Positions 1 through 6,345 of a stretch of DNA of 21,896 nucleotides are shown here, in pieces. Made by a program: the position numbers and the translations under genes. Below the pieces are notes generated by a model. The model had not been told where the DNA came from. It saw nothing but the letters and a program-made list of their open reading frames with translations, and did no database searches. Numbering within the stretch: the first letter of the stretch is position 1; each line of letters starts with the position of its first letter. Source of the stretch: Acidobacteriota bacterium (GTDB taxonomy: Bacteria > Actinomycetota > Acidimicrobiia > Acidimicrobiales > UBA8190); NCBI GenBank assembly GCA_028872975.1, contig JAGWNV010000006.1:1-21896 (forward strand), in the 5' to 3' direction.

Positions 1-1071
1 GAAGAGTCGTCCCCGGCGAGACCACCCGGCTCGTCCGGCCGCCGCCGACGCCGCCCCTCCGGCTCGGGCGCCGGCCAGACCCGCAAGCCGCAGGCCCCGC
101 GGGCCCAGGGCGCCCCCCGCCAGCGAGGTCGCGCCCCGGCCTCGCGCAACCGGGCGCCGCAGGGACGCAGCCGGGCTCCGGCCGACCGGGACCGGGCCGC
201 CGCCGCTCGGAGGCCGTCCATCCCTTCGGCGTCGGAGCTCGCCGAGCGCAGCCCCGTCCAGCTGGCGGGCGCCGGCCTGCGCAAGGTCGTGGTGGCCAAT
301 CGCCGCCGGGGCAGGACCGTCGCCGCCGTGCCGGGCGTGGCCGCCCTCGTCGTCGGGGTGGTGGTGGGCGCCGCCGTCGGTGCCGCCGTGGCCGGCGCCG
401 TGGTGGGCGCCGTAGTGGGTGCCGCCGTGGTCGGCGCCCTGTGGCGGGGGTCGACCCGGATGGTGCTGCGCGCCCTCGCCGCCCGGCCCGTCGACGAGGA
501 GGAGGCTCCCGGGCCCTGCACCCTGGTGGAGGGCCTGTGCGCCAGCATGGGCCTCGGCGTGCCCGAGCTCTTCGTGGTCGACGACCCTCTGCCCAATGCC
601 CTGGCCGTGGGACGGGGACCCGAGGACAGCGCCCTCGTGCTCACAAGCGGCCTCGTCGACACCCTGGACCCGGTGGCCCTCGAGGGCGTCCTCGCCCACG
701 AGCTGTCGCACGTGAAGGCGAACGACGTGGCGCCGGCGACGGTGGCGGCCGCACTGGCCCTCGTCGTCGGGCTGGGCCCGGCCACGGCGGGGATCGTCCA
801 TCGCCTCGCCGGCCGGGGCCGGGAGTTCGAGGCCGACCGCCGCGCCGTGGGGGTCACCCGGTACCCGCCCGGGCTGCGCCAGGCCCTCGACGCCATGGCG
901 GCGCCGGCGCCGGGGCCGGGGCCCCTCGTCACGGGCCGGGCCGGCCGGACGGCGCGGTGGCTGTTCACGGTGGTGCTCCCCGACGAAGCGGGGCACCGCC
1001 CGGCGGGCGACGAGGCCGTGGGCGAGCTCGACGCGCCGTCGGTGCGGATCGCCGCGCTCGACGAGTGGTAG
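1..1071 (+). CDS. M48-family zinc metalloprotease, 5'-partial
   Basis: The reading frame is open from base 1, so the true start lies left of the window; an internal GTG at 289 would cut off an in-frame segment. Visible residues 1-95 are a disordered, very Arg/Pro/Gly/Ala-rich tract. Residues 110-145 form a glycine-spaced Ala/Val membrane segment. The protease domain follows: HELSH at codons 233-237 (bases 697-711) is the HExxH zinc site with its catalytic Glu, and EFEAD at codons 275-279 (823-837) matches the M48 E-[FY]-x-A-D motif carrying the third zinc ligand. The C-terminus (PSVRIAALDEW) resembles the family's final helix. M48 proteases such as HtpX act at the cytoplasmic membrane in protein quality control, and that role is inferred here. 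The gene ends 47 bp before pdxS. The family assignment is sound; the substrate is unknown. Confidence 0.85.
   Translation, partial: EESSPARPPGSSGRRRRRPSGSGAGQTRKPQAPRAQGAPRQRGRAPASRNRAPQGRSRAPADRDRAAAARRPSIPSASELAERSPVQLAGAGLRKVVVANRRRGRTVAAVPGVAALVVGVVVGAAVGAAVAGAVVGAVVGAAVVGALWRGSTRMVLRALAARPVDEEEAPGPCTLVEGLCASMGLGVPELFVVDDPLPNALAVGRGPEDSALVLTSGLVDTLDPVALEGVLAHELSHVKANDVAPATVAAALALVVGLGPATAGIVHRLAGRGREFEADRRAVGVTRYPPGLRQALDAMAAPAPGPGPLVTGRAGRTARWLFTVVLPDEAGHRPAGDEAVGELDAPSVRIAALDEW
346..438 (+). repeat. Glycine-zipper membrane segment coded by degenerate GTG/GCC repeats
   Basis: This stretch codes for about 30 residues of only Ala, Val and Gly with glycine roughly every fourth position (VVVGAAVGAAVAGAVVG and onward). 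The DNA is a degenerate repeat of units like GTGGTGGGCGCC, which occurs near 361 and again near 400. A GxxxG-spaced membrane helix or hairpin is the natural reading. Confidence 0.6.
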
Positions 1072-1106
1072 GCACCGGCACCGGGGGCTCCGCGGGGGCG
1101 CGGCGG

Positions 1107-1112
1107 TAGACT
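1107..1112 (+). promoter_or_regulatory. -10-like box TAGACT before pdxS, probably leaderless
   Basis: TAGACT ends 6 nt before the pdxS ATG at 1119, so transcription would be expected to start at or very near the start codon. There is no Shine-Dalgarno sequence in between and no recognisable -35. The same arrangement recurs before cysD, ruvC, relA and the DUF948 gene. Confidence 0.45.
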
Positions 1113-1118
1113 CGGGTC

Positions 1119-2015
1119 ATGGACGAGACCACCACGCAGCGGCTGACGGGCACGACGCGGGTCAAGCGGGGCCTGGCCGAGATGCTGCGCGGCGGGGTGA
1201 TCATGGACGTCGTCACCCCCGAGCAGGCCCGCATCGCCGAGGACGCCGGCGCCGTGGCCGTCATGGCCCTCGAGCGGGTCCCGGCCGACATCCGCGCCCA
1301 GGGGGGCGTGGCCCGGATGAGCGACCCGGTGCTCGTCGAGGGGATCAAGGAGACCGTCACCATCCCGGTGATGGCCAAGGCCCGCATCGGGCACTTCGCC
1401 GAGGCCCAGGTGCTCGAAGCCCTCGAGGTCGACTACATCGACGAGAGCGAGGTGCTCACGCCGGCCGACGAGGCGCACCACATCGACAAGTGGGGCTTCC
1501 GGGTGCCCTTCGTCTGCGGCGCCACCAACCTGGGCGAGGCGCTGCGGCGCATCTCCGAGGGAGCCGCCATGATCCGGTCCAAGGGCGAGGCCGGGACCGG
1601 GAACATCGTGGAGGCCGTCCGCCACCTGCGGTCGATCACCGGCGACATCCGGGCCGTCGGCCAGGCCGACGCCGCCGAGCGCTACCGGTGGGCCAAGGAG
1701 CTCCAGGCGCCCGTGGACCTGATCACCGAGGTGGCCGAGACGGGGCGGTTGCCCGTCCCGCTCTTCTGTGCCGGCGGGATCGCCACCCCCGCCGACGCCT
1801 CCCTCGTGATGCAGCTCGGCGCCGAGGCCGTCTTCGTGGGATCGGGGATCTTCAAGAGCGAAGACCCCGCCCGCCGGGCCCGGGCCGTCGTGGAGGCCAC
1901 CACCCACTTCCGGGACGCCGAGATCGTGGCCAAGGTGAGCCGGGGTCTCGGCAACGCCATGCCGGGGATCGAGGCGGCGGCCCTCACCCAGCACATGGCC
2001 GAGCGCGGCTGGTGA
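1119..2015 (+). CDS. pdxS: Pyridoxal 5'-phosphate synthase, PdxS (synthase) subunit
   Basis: PdxS condenses ribose 5-phosphate, glyceraldehyde 3-phosphate and ammonia to PLP in the DXP-independent vitamin B6 pathway; it forms a dodecamer that takes ammonia from PdxT. The 298-residue protein has the usual length. The catalytic residues are present with a constant +6 offset from the Bacillus enzyme: Asp30 in GGVIMDVVTPEQ, Lys87 in PVMAKARIGH (first Schiff-base lysine) and Lys155 in MIRSKGEAGTGN (second lysine). The phosphate-binding loops CAGGIATPADAS and VFVGSGIFKS are also intact. ATG 1119 is chosen because the conserved N-terminus follows it directly and a -10-like TAGACT lies just upstream. 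The partner gene pdxT follows after 36 bp, so co-transcription is likely. Confidence 0.97.
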   Translation: MDETTTQRLTGTTRVKRGLAEMLRGGVIMDVVTPEQARIAEDAGAVAVMALERVPADIRAQGGVARMSDPVLVEGIKETVTIPVMAKARIGHFAEAQVLEALEVDYIDESEVLTPADEAHHIDKWGFRVPFVCGATNLGEALRRISEGAAMIRSKGEAGTGNIVEAVRHLRSITGDIRAVGQADAAERYRWAKELQAPVDLITEVAETGRLPVPLFCAGGIATPADASLVMQLGAEAVFVGSGIFKSEDPARRARAVVEATTHFRDAEIVAKVSRGLGNAMPGIEAAALTQHMAERGW

Positions 2016-2051
2016 GCACCGGGGCGCGCGCCGGCAACGAGGTGCCTCCAG

Positions 2052-2660
2052 GTGCGGGTGGGGATCCTGGCCCTCCAGGGCGACGTCAACGAGCACGGCG
2101 CCGCCCTCGCTGATCTCGGCGTGGCGCACCGCCCGGTGCGCCGCCCCGAGGACCTCGACGACCTCGACGGGATCGTCCTGCCCGGGGGGGAGTCCACCGC
2201 CATGTCGGTGCTGCTCGAGTCCTCCGGCCTCAACGGGCCGCTCGGCAAGGCGCTGGCGGAGGGGATGCCGGGCTTCGGCACCTGCGCCGGGATGATCCTC
2301 CTGGCCCGGGTCGTCGCCGGCGGCCGGCCCGACCAGCGGAGCTTCGGCGCCATCGACATCGGCGTCCGCCGCAACGGCTTCGGGCGCCAGCTCGAGTCGT
2401 TCGAGACCGACCTCCATGTGGCTGTCCTGGGCGAGGACCCCCTGCACGCCGTGTTCATCAGGGCGCCGGTGGTGGAGTCGGTGGGTGCCGGCGTGGAGGT
2501 CCTGGCCCGGGCGCCGGGCACCGGGGACGGCACCGGGGACGGCACACCGGTGCTCTGCCGGGAAGGCGGCGTGCTCGTCTCGGCGTTCCATCCCGAGCTC
2601 ACCGACGACCGCCGGCTGCACGCCTACTTCGTGTCGATGATCGAGGAGAGAGGACACTGA
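2052..2660 (+). CDS. pdxT: Pyridoxal 5'-phosphate synthase, PdxT (glutaminase) subunit
   Basis: PdxT hydrolyses glutamine and channels ammonia to PdxS. It is a class I (triad) glutamine amidotransferase of 202 residues. Visible are the glutamine-binding loop GGESTAMS, the nucleophile Cys78 in GTCAGMILLA, the RRNGFGRQ segment, and the triad partners His180 and Glu182 in FHPELT. The start is GTG 2052, giving MRVGILALQGDVNEH, the standard family N-terminus; GAGGT at 2039-2043 can serve as ribosome binding site. Compared with Bacillus PdxT, the triad His is about ten residues later because of a Gly-Thr-Gly-Asp insertion coded by a 12-bp tandem repeat (2517-2545). The gene sits between pdxS (36 bp) and yebC (3 bp), so the three are probably one transcript. 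Confidence 0.96.
   Translation: MRVGILALQGDVNEHGAALADLGVAHRPVRRPEDLDDLDGIVLPGGESTAMSVLLESSGLNGPLGKALAEGMPGFGTCAGMILLARVVAGGRPDQRSFGAIDIGVRRNGFGRQLESFETDLHVAVLGEDPLHAVFIRAPVVESVGAGVEVLARAPGTGDGTGDGTPVLCREGGVLVSAFHPELTDDRRLHAYFVSMIEERGH
2517..2545 (+). repeat. 12-bp tandem repeat inside pdxT (2.4 copies)
   Basis: The unit GGCACCGGGGAC occurs exactly at 2517-2528 and 2529-2540 and partly at 2541-2545. It codes for GTGDGTGDGT in a loop just before the strand that leads to the triad histidine. Copy number could change by slippage without breaking the frame, because the unit is four codons. Confidence 0.85.
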
Positions 2661-2663
2661 GCC

Positions 2664-3416
2664 ATGTCGGGCCATTCCAAGTGGGCCACCACCAAGCACC
2701 GCAAGGCCGCCGTGGACAAGGCGAGGGCCAAGATCTTCGCCAAGCTGATCCGCCAGCTCGAGGTGGCCGCCCGCGACGGCGGGGGGGACCTCTCGTCGAA
2801 CGCCACCTTGCGGACGATGTTCGACAAGGCGCGCGCCGCGTCGGTGCCGATGGACACCATCGAGCGGGCCATCAAGCGGGGCACCGGCGACCTCGAGGGG
2901 GTCCGCTACGAGCCGGTCACCTACGAGGGCTACGCCTCGGGCGGGGTGGCGGTCATCGTCGAGGCCCTCACCGACAACCGCAACCGGACCGGCGCCGACG
3001 TCCGTAACGTGTTCTCGCGCGGCGGCGGGTCGGTGGCCGAGCCCGGGGCGGTCTCCTGGCAGTTCACCCGCAAGGGCCAGATCGAGCTCCCGAGGGACCT
3101 CGACGAGGAACGCATCATGGAGGTGGCCCTCGAGGCCGGGGCCGAGGACCTCGCCGACGAAGGGGAGCGCTGGGTGCTCACCACCGCCGCCGCCGACCTC
3201 GCCGCCGTCCGGGACGCTCTCGGTGCAGCGGGGATGGCGCCGGCGTCGGCCGAGCTCGCCATGGTCCCCTCGACCACGGTGCCGGTGGCGCAGGAGGGCG
3301 AGGCGCGCAAGGTGCTCCGCCTGCTCGAGGCCCTCGACGACCTCGACGACGTGCAGAACGTCTGGTCGAATTTCGACATTCCTGATGAGGTGCTGGCCGC
3401 CGCCGCTGCCGACTGA
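2664..3416 (+). CDS. yebC: YebC/PmpR-family protein
   Basis: A 250-residue protein of normal family length. The N-terminus SGHSKWATTKHRKAAVDKAR is the diagnostic YebC signature, followed by KIFAKLIRQLEVAAR and the domain 2/3 segments YEGYASGGVAVIVEALTDN and NRTGADVRNVFSRGGG. YebC proteins have been described both as DNA-binding regulators and, more recently, as ribosome-associated factors that relieve stalling; the sequence does not decide between these. ATG 2664 lies 3 bp after the pdxT stop, with a purine-rich site (GAGGAGAGAGG, 2643-2653) about 10 nt upstream. In most bacteria yebC is next to ruvC; here cysDNC and an 816-residue membrane enzyme lie between them. Confidence 0.95.
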   Translation: MSGHSKWATTKHRKAAVDKARAKIFAKLIRQLEVAARDGGGDLSSNATLRTMFDKARAASVPMDTIERAIKRGTGDLEGVRYEPVTYEGYASGGVAVIVEALTDNRNRTGADVRNVFSRGGGSVAEPGAVSWQFTRKGQIELPRDLDEERIMEVALEAGAEDLADEGERWVLTTAAADLAAVRDALGAAGMAPASAELAMVPSTTVPVAQEGEARKVLRLLEALDDLDDVQNVWSNFDIPDEVLAAAAAD

Positions 3417-3432
3417 AGGGACCGAGCCGCAG

Positions 3433-3448
3433 TAGCCTCTAGGGGCTA
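3433..3448 (+). promoter_or_regulatory. Dyad overlapping the cysD -10 box and start
   Basis: TAGCCTCTAGGGGCTA is a 16-bp inverted repeat with one mismatched pair, centred between 3440 and 3441. Its left arm contains the -10-like hexamer TAGCCT (3433-3438), and its last base is the A of the cysD ATG (3448). A protein bound here would cover the promoter and the presumed transcription start, so it is a candidate operator for the sulfate-activation genes. No known binding-site family was recognised. Confidence 0.4.
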
Positions 3449-4353
3449 TGCGGTTCGAGCTGACCGAGCTGGACACCCTGGAAGCGGAGTCCGTCCACAT
3501 CGTCAGGGAGGTCGCCGCCGAGTTCGAGCGACCGGTGCTGCTCTTCTCGGGGGGCAAGGACTCCCTGGTGCTCCTGCGCCTGGCCGAGAAGGCGTTCTGG
3601 CCGTGCCGGATCCCCTTCCCGGTCATGCACGTGGACACCGGCCACAACTTCCCCGAGGTCCTCGACTATCGGGACCGGCGGGTGGCCGAGCTCGACGTGG
3701 AGCTGGTGGTGGCCTCGGTGCAGGCGTCCATCGACGCCGGCCGGGTGGCCGAGCTGCCCGGGCCCAGCGCCTCGCGCAACCGGCTCCAGACGACGACGCT
3801 GCTCGACGCCATCGCCGAGCACCGCTTCGACGCCGTCTTCGGCGGGGCCCGGCGGGACGAGGAGAAGGCCCGGGCCAAGGAGCGGGTCTTCTCCTTCCGC
3901 GACGAGTTCGGCCAGTGGGACCCGAAGAACCAGCGGCCCGAGCTGTGGAACCTCTACAACGGCCGGCACCACCCCGGCGAGCACATCCGGGTGTTCCCCC
4001 TGTCGAACTGGACCGAGGCCGACGTGTGGGAGTACATCGCCCAGGAGTCCCTCGAGGTGCCCTCCATCTACTTCGGCCACCGGCGCCAGGTGTTCCGCCG
4101 GGACGGGCTGTTGATCTCCACCGGGCCCCACGTGGCCCCCGGCGAGCACGAGGAGGTCTTCGAGGCGACAGTGCGGTACCGGACGGTGGGGGACATGACC
4201 TGCACGGGGGCCGTGGAGTCGGCCGCCGCCACCCTGGAGGAGATCATCGCCGAGGTCGCAGCGGCGCGCATCGGCGAGCGGGGGGCGACGAGGGCCGACG
4301 ACAAGGTCTCCGAGACGGCCATGGAGGACCGCAAGCGCGAGGGGTACTTCTAG
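3448..4353 (+). CDS. cysD: Sulfate adenylyltransferase subunit 2 (ATP sulfurylase, catalytic)
   Basis: CysD makes adenosine 5'-phosphosulfate (APS) from ATP and sulfate, driven by the GTPase CysN. The 301-residue protein belongs to the PP-loop (PAPS reductase-like) superfamily: SGGKDS at residues 34-39, then HVDTGHNFPEVL, GGARRDEEKARAKER, FSFRDEFGQWDPKNQRPELW, and the typical C-terminal end DRKREGYF. ATG 3448 is chosen because conserved sequence follows directly; there is no Shine-Dalgarno sequence, and a -10-like TAGCCT sits 9 nt upstream, so the mRNA may be leaderless. The stop codon (TAG 4351-4353) touches the cysN ATG, which indicates tight translational coupling. cysD begins the accessory block that separates yebC from ruvC. 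Confidence 0.97.
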   Translation: MRFELTELDTLEAESVHIVREVAAEFERPVLLFSGGKDSLVLLRLAEKAFWPCRIPFPVMHVDTGHNFPEVLDYRDRRVAELDVELVVASVQASIDAGRVAELPGPSASRNRLQTTTLLDAIAEHRFDAVFGGARRDEEKARAKERVFSFRDEFGQWDPKNQRPELWNLYNGRHHPGEHIRVFPLSNWTEADVWEYIAQESLEVPSIYFGHRRQVFRRDGLLISTGPHVAPGEHEEVFEATVRYRTVGDMTCTGAVESAAATLEEIIAEVAAARIGERGATRADDKVSETAMEDRKREGYF

Positions 4354-5607
4354 ATGGAGCTACTGCGCTTCACCACCGCCGGGTCGGTCGACGACGGGAA
4401 GAGCACCCTCATCGGGCGCCTGCTCTACGACACCAAGTCGATCTTCGAGGACCAGCTCGAGGCCGTCGAGCGCGAGAGCAGGGCGCGGCGCTACGAGCAG
4501 GTCAACCTGGCCCTGCTCACCGACGGCCTGCGGGCCGAGCGCGAACAGGGCATCACCATCGACGTCGCCTACCGGTACTTCGCCACCACGAAGCGGAAGT
4601 TCGTCATCGCCGACACGCCCGGGCACGTCCAGTACACCCGCAACATGGTCACGGGGGCGTCGACGGCCAACCTGGCCCTCATCCTCGTCGACGCCCGCAA
4701 CGGCGTCGTCGAGCAGTCCCGGCGCCATGCCGTGCTGTCCTCGCTCCTCCACGTCCCCCACCTCGTCCTGTGCGTCAACAAGATGGACCTCGTCGACTAC
4801 GACCAGGGCCGCTTCGAGGAGATCCGGGAGGACTTCGAGTCCTTCTGCACCCGACTCGACGTGGAGGACCTCACCGCCATCCCCATCTCGGCCCTGAACG
4901 GCGACAACGTGGTCTCGAGGTCCCAGACCATGGACTGGTACGACGGCCCCTCGCTCCTTCACCACCTCGAGAACCTCTACATCGGGTCGGACCGCAACCT
5001 CATCGACCCCCGGTTCCCGGTCCAGTACGTGCTGCGGCCGCAGCGGGCCGAGTTCCACGACTACCGGGGCTACGCCGGTCAGGTGGCGAGCGGGGTCTTC
5101 CAGGTGGGCGACGAGGTGCTGGCGCTCCCGTCGGGGCTCAGTTCCACCATCGTGGCCATCGACAGCCTGGGCCAGTCGGTCCAGGAGGCCTTCCCGCCCA
5201 TGTCCGCCGCCATCCGCCTCGCCGACGACCTCGACATCTCGCGCGGGGACATGCTCTGCCGGGTCCACAACCGGCCCACCGCCGGCCAGGACCTCGACGC
5301 CATGGTGGCCTGGCTGGCCGAGACGCCCATGCGGGTGGGCGGGAAGTACGTGATCAAGCACACCTCGCGCACGGGCCGGGCGCTCGTCGGGGGCCTCCAC
5401 TACCGCCTCGACGTGAACTCCCTGCACCGCGACCTCGAGGCCACCACTCTCGGGCTCAACGAGATCGGCCGGGTGTCGCTGCGGGCCACCGTGCCGCTGT
5501 TCTACGACGAGTACCGGCGCAACCGGACGACGGGCTGCTTCGTGCTCGTCGAGGAGGCGACCAACAACACGGTGGGGGCGGGGATGATCGTCGAGAAGAC
5601 GGGGTGA
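4354..5607 (+). CDS. cysN: Sulfate adenylyltransferase subunit 1 (GTPase)
   Basis: CysN is the regulatory GTPase whose GTP hydrolysis drives APS formation by CysD. It is a translation-factor-type GTPase: P-loop GSVDDGKST at residues 10-18, the G2 region with EQGITIDVAYRYF, the G3 motif DTPGHVQYTRNM starting at Asp87, and the G4 motif NKMD at 142-145. Elongation-factor-like beta-barrel domains follow (FPVQYVLRPQ, YAGQVASGVFQVGDEV) and the end is RRNRTTGCFVLVEEATNNTVGAGMI. At 417 residues it is a bare CysN, not the CysN-CysC fusion found in mycobacteria; the kinase is a separate downstream gene whose GTG overlaps this gene's TGA (GTGA, 5604-5607). Confidence 0.96.
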   Translation: MELLRFTTAGSVDDGKSTLIGRLLYDTKSIFEDQLEAVERESRARRYEQVNLALLTDGLRAEREQGITIDVAYRYFATTKRKFVIADTPGHVQYTRNMVTGASTANLALILVDARNGVVEQSRRHAVLSSLLHVPHLVLCVNKMDLVDYDQGRFEEIREDFESFCTRLDVEDLTAIPISALNGDNVVSRSQTMDWYDGPSLLHHLENLYIGSDRNLIDPRFPVQYVLRPQRAEFHDYRGYAGQVASGVFQVGDEVLALPSGLSSTIVAIDSLGQSVQEAFPPMSAAIRLADDLDISRGDMLCRVHNRPTAGQDLDAMVAWLAETPMRVGGKYVIKHTSRTGRALVGGLHYRLDVNSLHRDLEATTLGLNEIGRVSLRATVPLFYDEYRRNRTTGCFVLVEEATNNTVGAGMIVEKTG

Positions 5608-6236
5608 CCGTGGGGCGGCCGGCCGTGGCCATCCACTGGTCCCACAGCACCGTCACCCGCCGGCTGCGCTGGCGGGCCCTCGGCGTGCACGGCGCCACGG
5701 TGTGGCTCACCGGCATCTCGGGGTCGGGAAAGTCCTCCATCGCCAAGCACATGGAGTCCGACCTCGTGAACAGCGGGATCCCCGCCTATGTCCTCGACGG
5801 GGACAACCTCCGGCACGGCGTGAACGGCGACCTCGGGTTCTCCCGCAAGGACCGAGGCGAGAACGCCCGTCGGGCGGCCGAGATCGCCAAGCTCCTGGCC
5901 GACGCCGGCCTGGTGGTGGTCGTGGCCCTCATCAGCCCCTACGCCGAGGACCGGGCCCAGGCCCGGCGGCTGCACGAAGAGGTGGAACTGCCCTTCGTGG
6001 AGGTCCACGTGAGCGCCCCCCAGGCGGTCTGCGAGGCCCGGGACCCGAAGGGCCTCTACGCCCAGGCACGGGCCGGGACCATCGGGGAGTTCACCACCGT
6101 GAGCGACCCCTACGAGGTACCCGCGCGTCCCGACCTGGTGGTGGGCACCGACGAGGGCACCGTCGAGGACGCCGCCCACGCCGTGCTCGACGGCCTGCGG
6201 GCCCGGCTCGAGCAAGGGGCGCCTCCCTCGGCCTGA
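5604..6236 (+). CDS. cysC: Adenylylsulfate kinase (APS kinase)
   Basis: CysC phosphorylates APS to PAPS, the donor for sulfotransferases or PAPS reductase. The 210-residue protein carries Walker A GISGSGKS (37-44), the APS-binding segment DGDNLRHGVNGDLGFS, DRGENARRAAEIAKLL, the serine of LISPY (Ser111, equivalent to the E. coli phosphoserine) and the lid motif ARDPKGLYAQARAG. The frame is open far upstream (to about 3603), but real coding begins at GTG 5604, which overlaps the cysN stop by 4 bp; GTG 5610 is an alternative. The N-terminal AIHWSHSTVTRRLR segment matches the WHxxxVTRxxR motif common before the kinase core. No PAPS reductase or sulfotransferase gene lies in the window. Confidence 0.95.
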   Translation: MTVGRPAVAIHWSHSTVTRRLRWRALGVHGATVWLTGISGSGKSSIAKHMESDLVNSGIPAYVLDGDNLRHGVNGDLGFSRKDRGENARRAAEIAKLLADAGLVVVVALISPYAEDRAQARRLHEEVELPFVEVHVSAPQAVCEARDPKGLYAQARAGTIGEFTTVSDPYEVPARPDLVVGTDEGTVEDAAHAVLDGLRARLEQGAPPSA

Positions 6237-6295
6237 CAGGGCCGGCCCGGCCCGGCCCACGGGGCACGCAACCAGTACCCGACGGCCGCGCAATG

Positions 6296-6338
6296 GGCCG
6301 CCGGTCCCGCCGTTCCCCGGGGGACCGGGGAGGCGGCC
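6296..6338 (+). promoter_or_regulatory. GC-rich hairpin overlapping the ribosome binding site of the acyltransferase-glycosyltransferase gene
   Basis: GGCCGCC (6296-6302) and GGTCCC (6303-6308) can pair with GGGACC (6321-6326) and GGCGGCC (6332-6338), leaving a 12-nt loop and a GGGGA bulge (6327-6331) on the right arm. The only purine-rich ribosome binding candidate, GGGGAGG at 6327-6333, lies in this arm, 12 nt before the ATG at 6346. The hairpin has no T-tract, so it could either hide the ribosome binding site or attenuate read-through from cysC. Confidence 0.4.
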
Positions 6339-6345
6339 AGGCGCC

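Noticed and set aside
1072..1118. PLP-responsive or other leader element before pdxS
   Set aside because: The gap is 47 bp with a -10-like box touching the start; no room for a structured leader, and no divergent MocR/PdxR-type regulator gene is seen.
3417..3447. Riboswitch before cysD (for example SAM type)
   Set aside because: Only 31 bp separate yebC and cysD, too short for any known riboswitch; a protein operator is more plausible.
3603..5603. Very long open frame running through cysD and cysN into cysC (877 codons in total)
   Set aside because: Only the part from 5604 is real (cysC). The rest is Arg/Pro/Gly-rich translation of the wrong frame of cysD and cysN, kept open by the scarcity of stop codons in GC-rich DNA.
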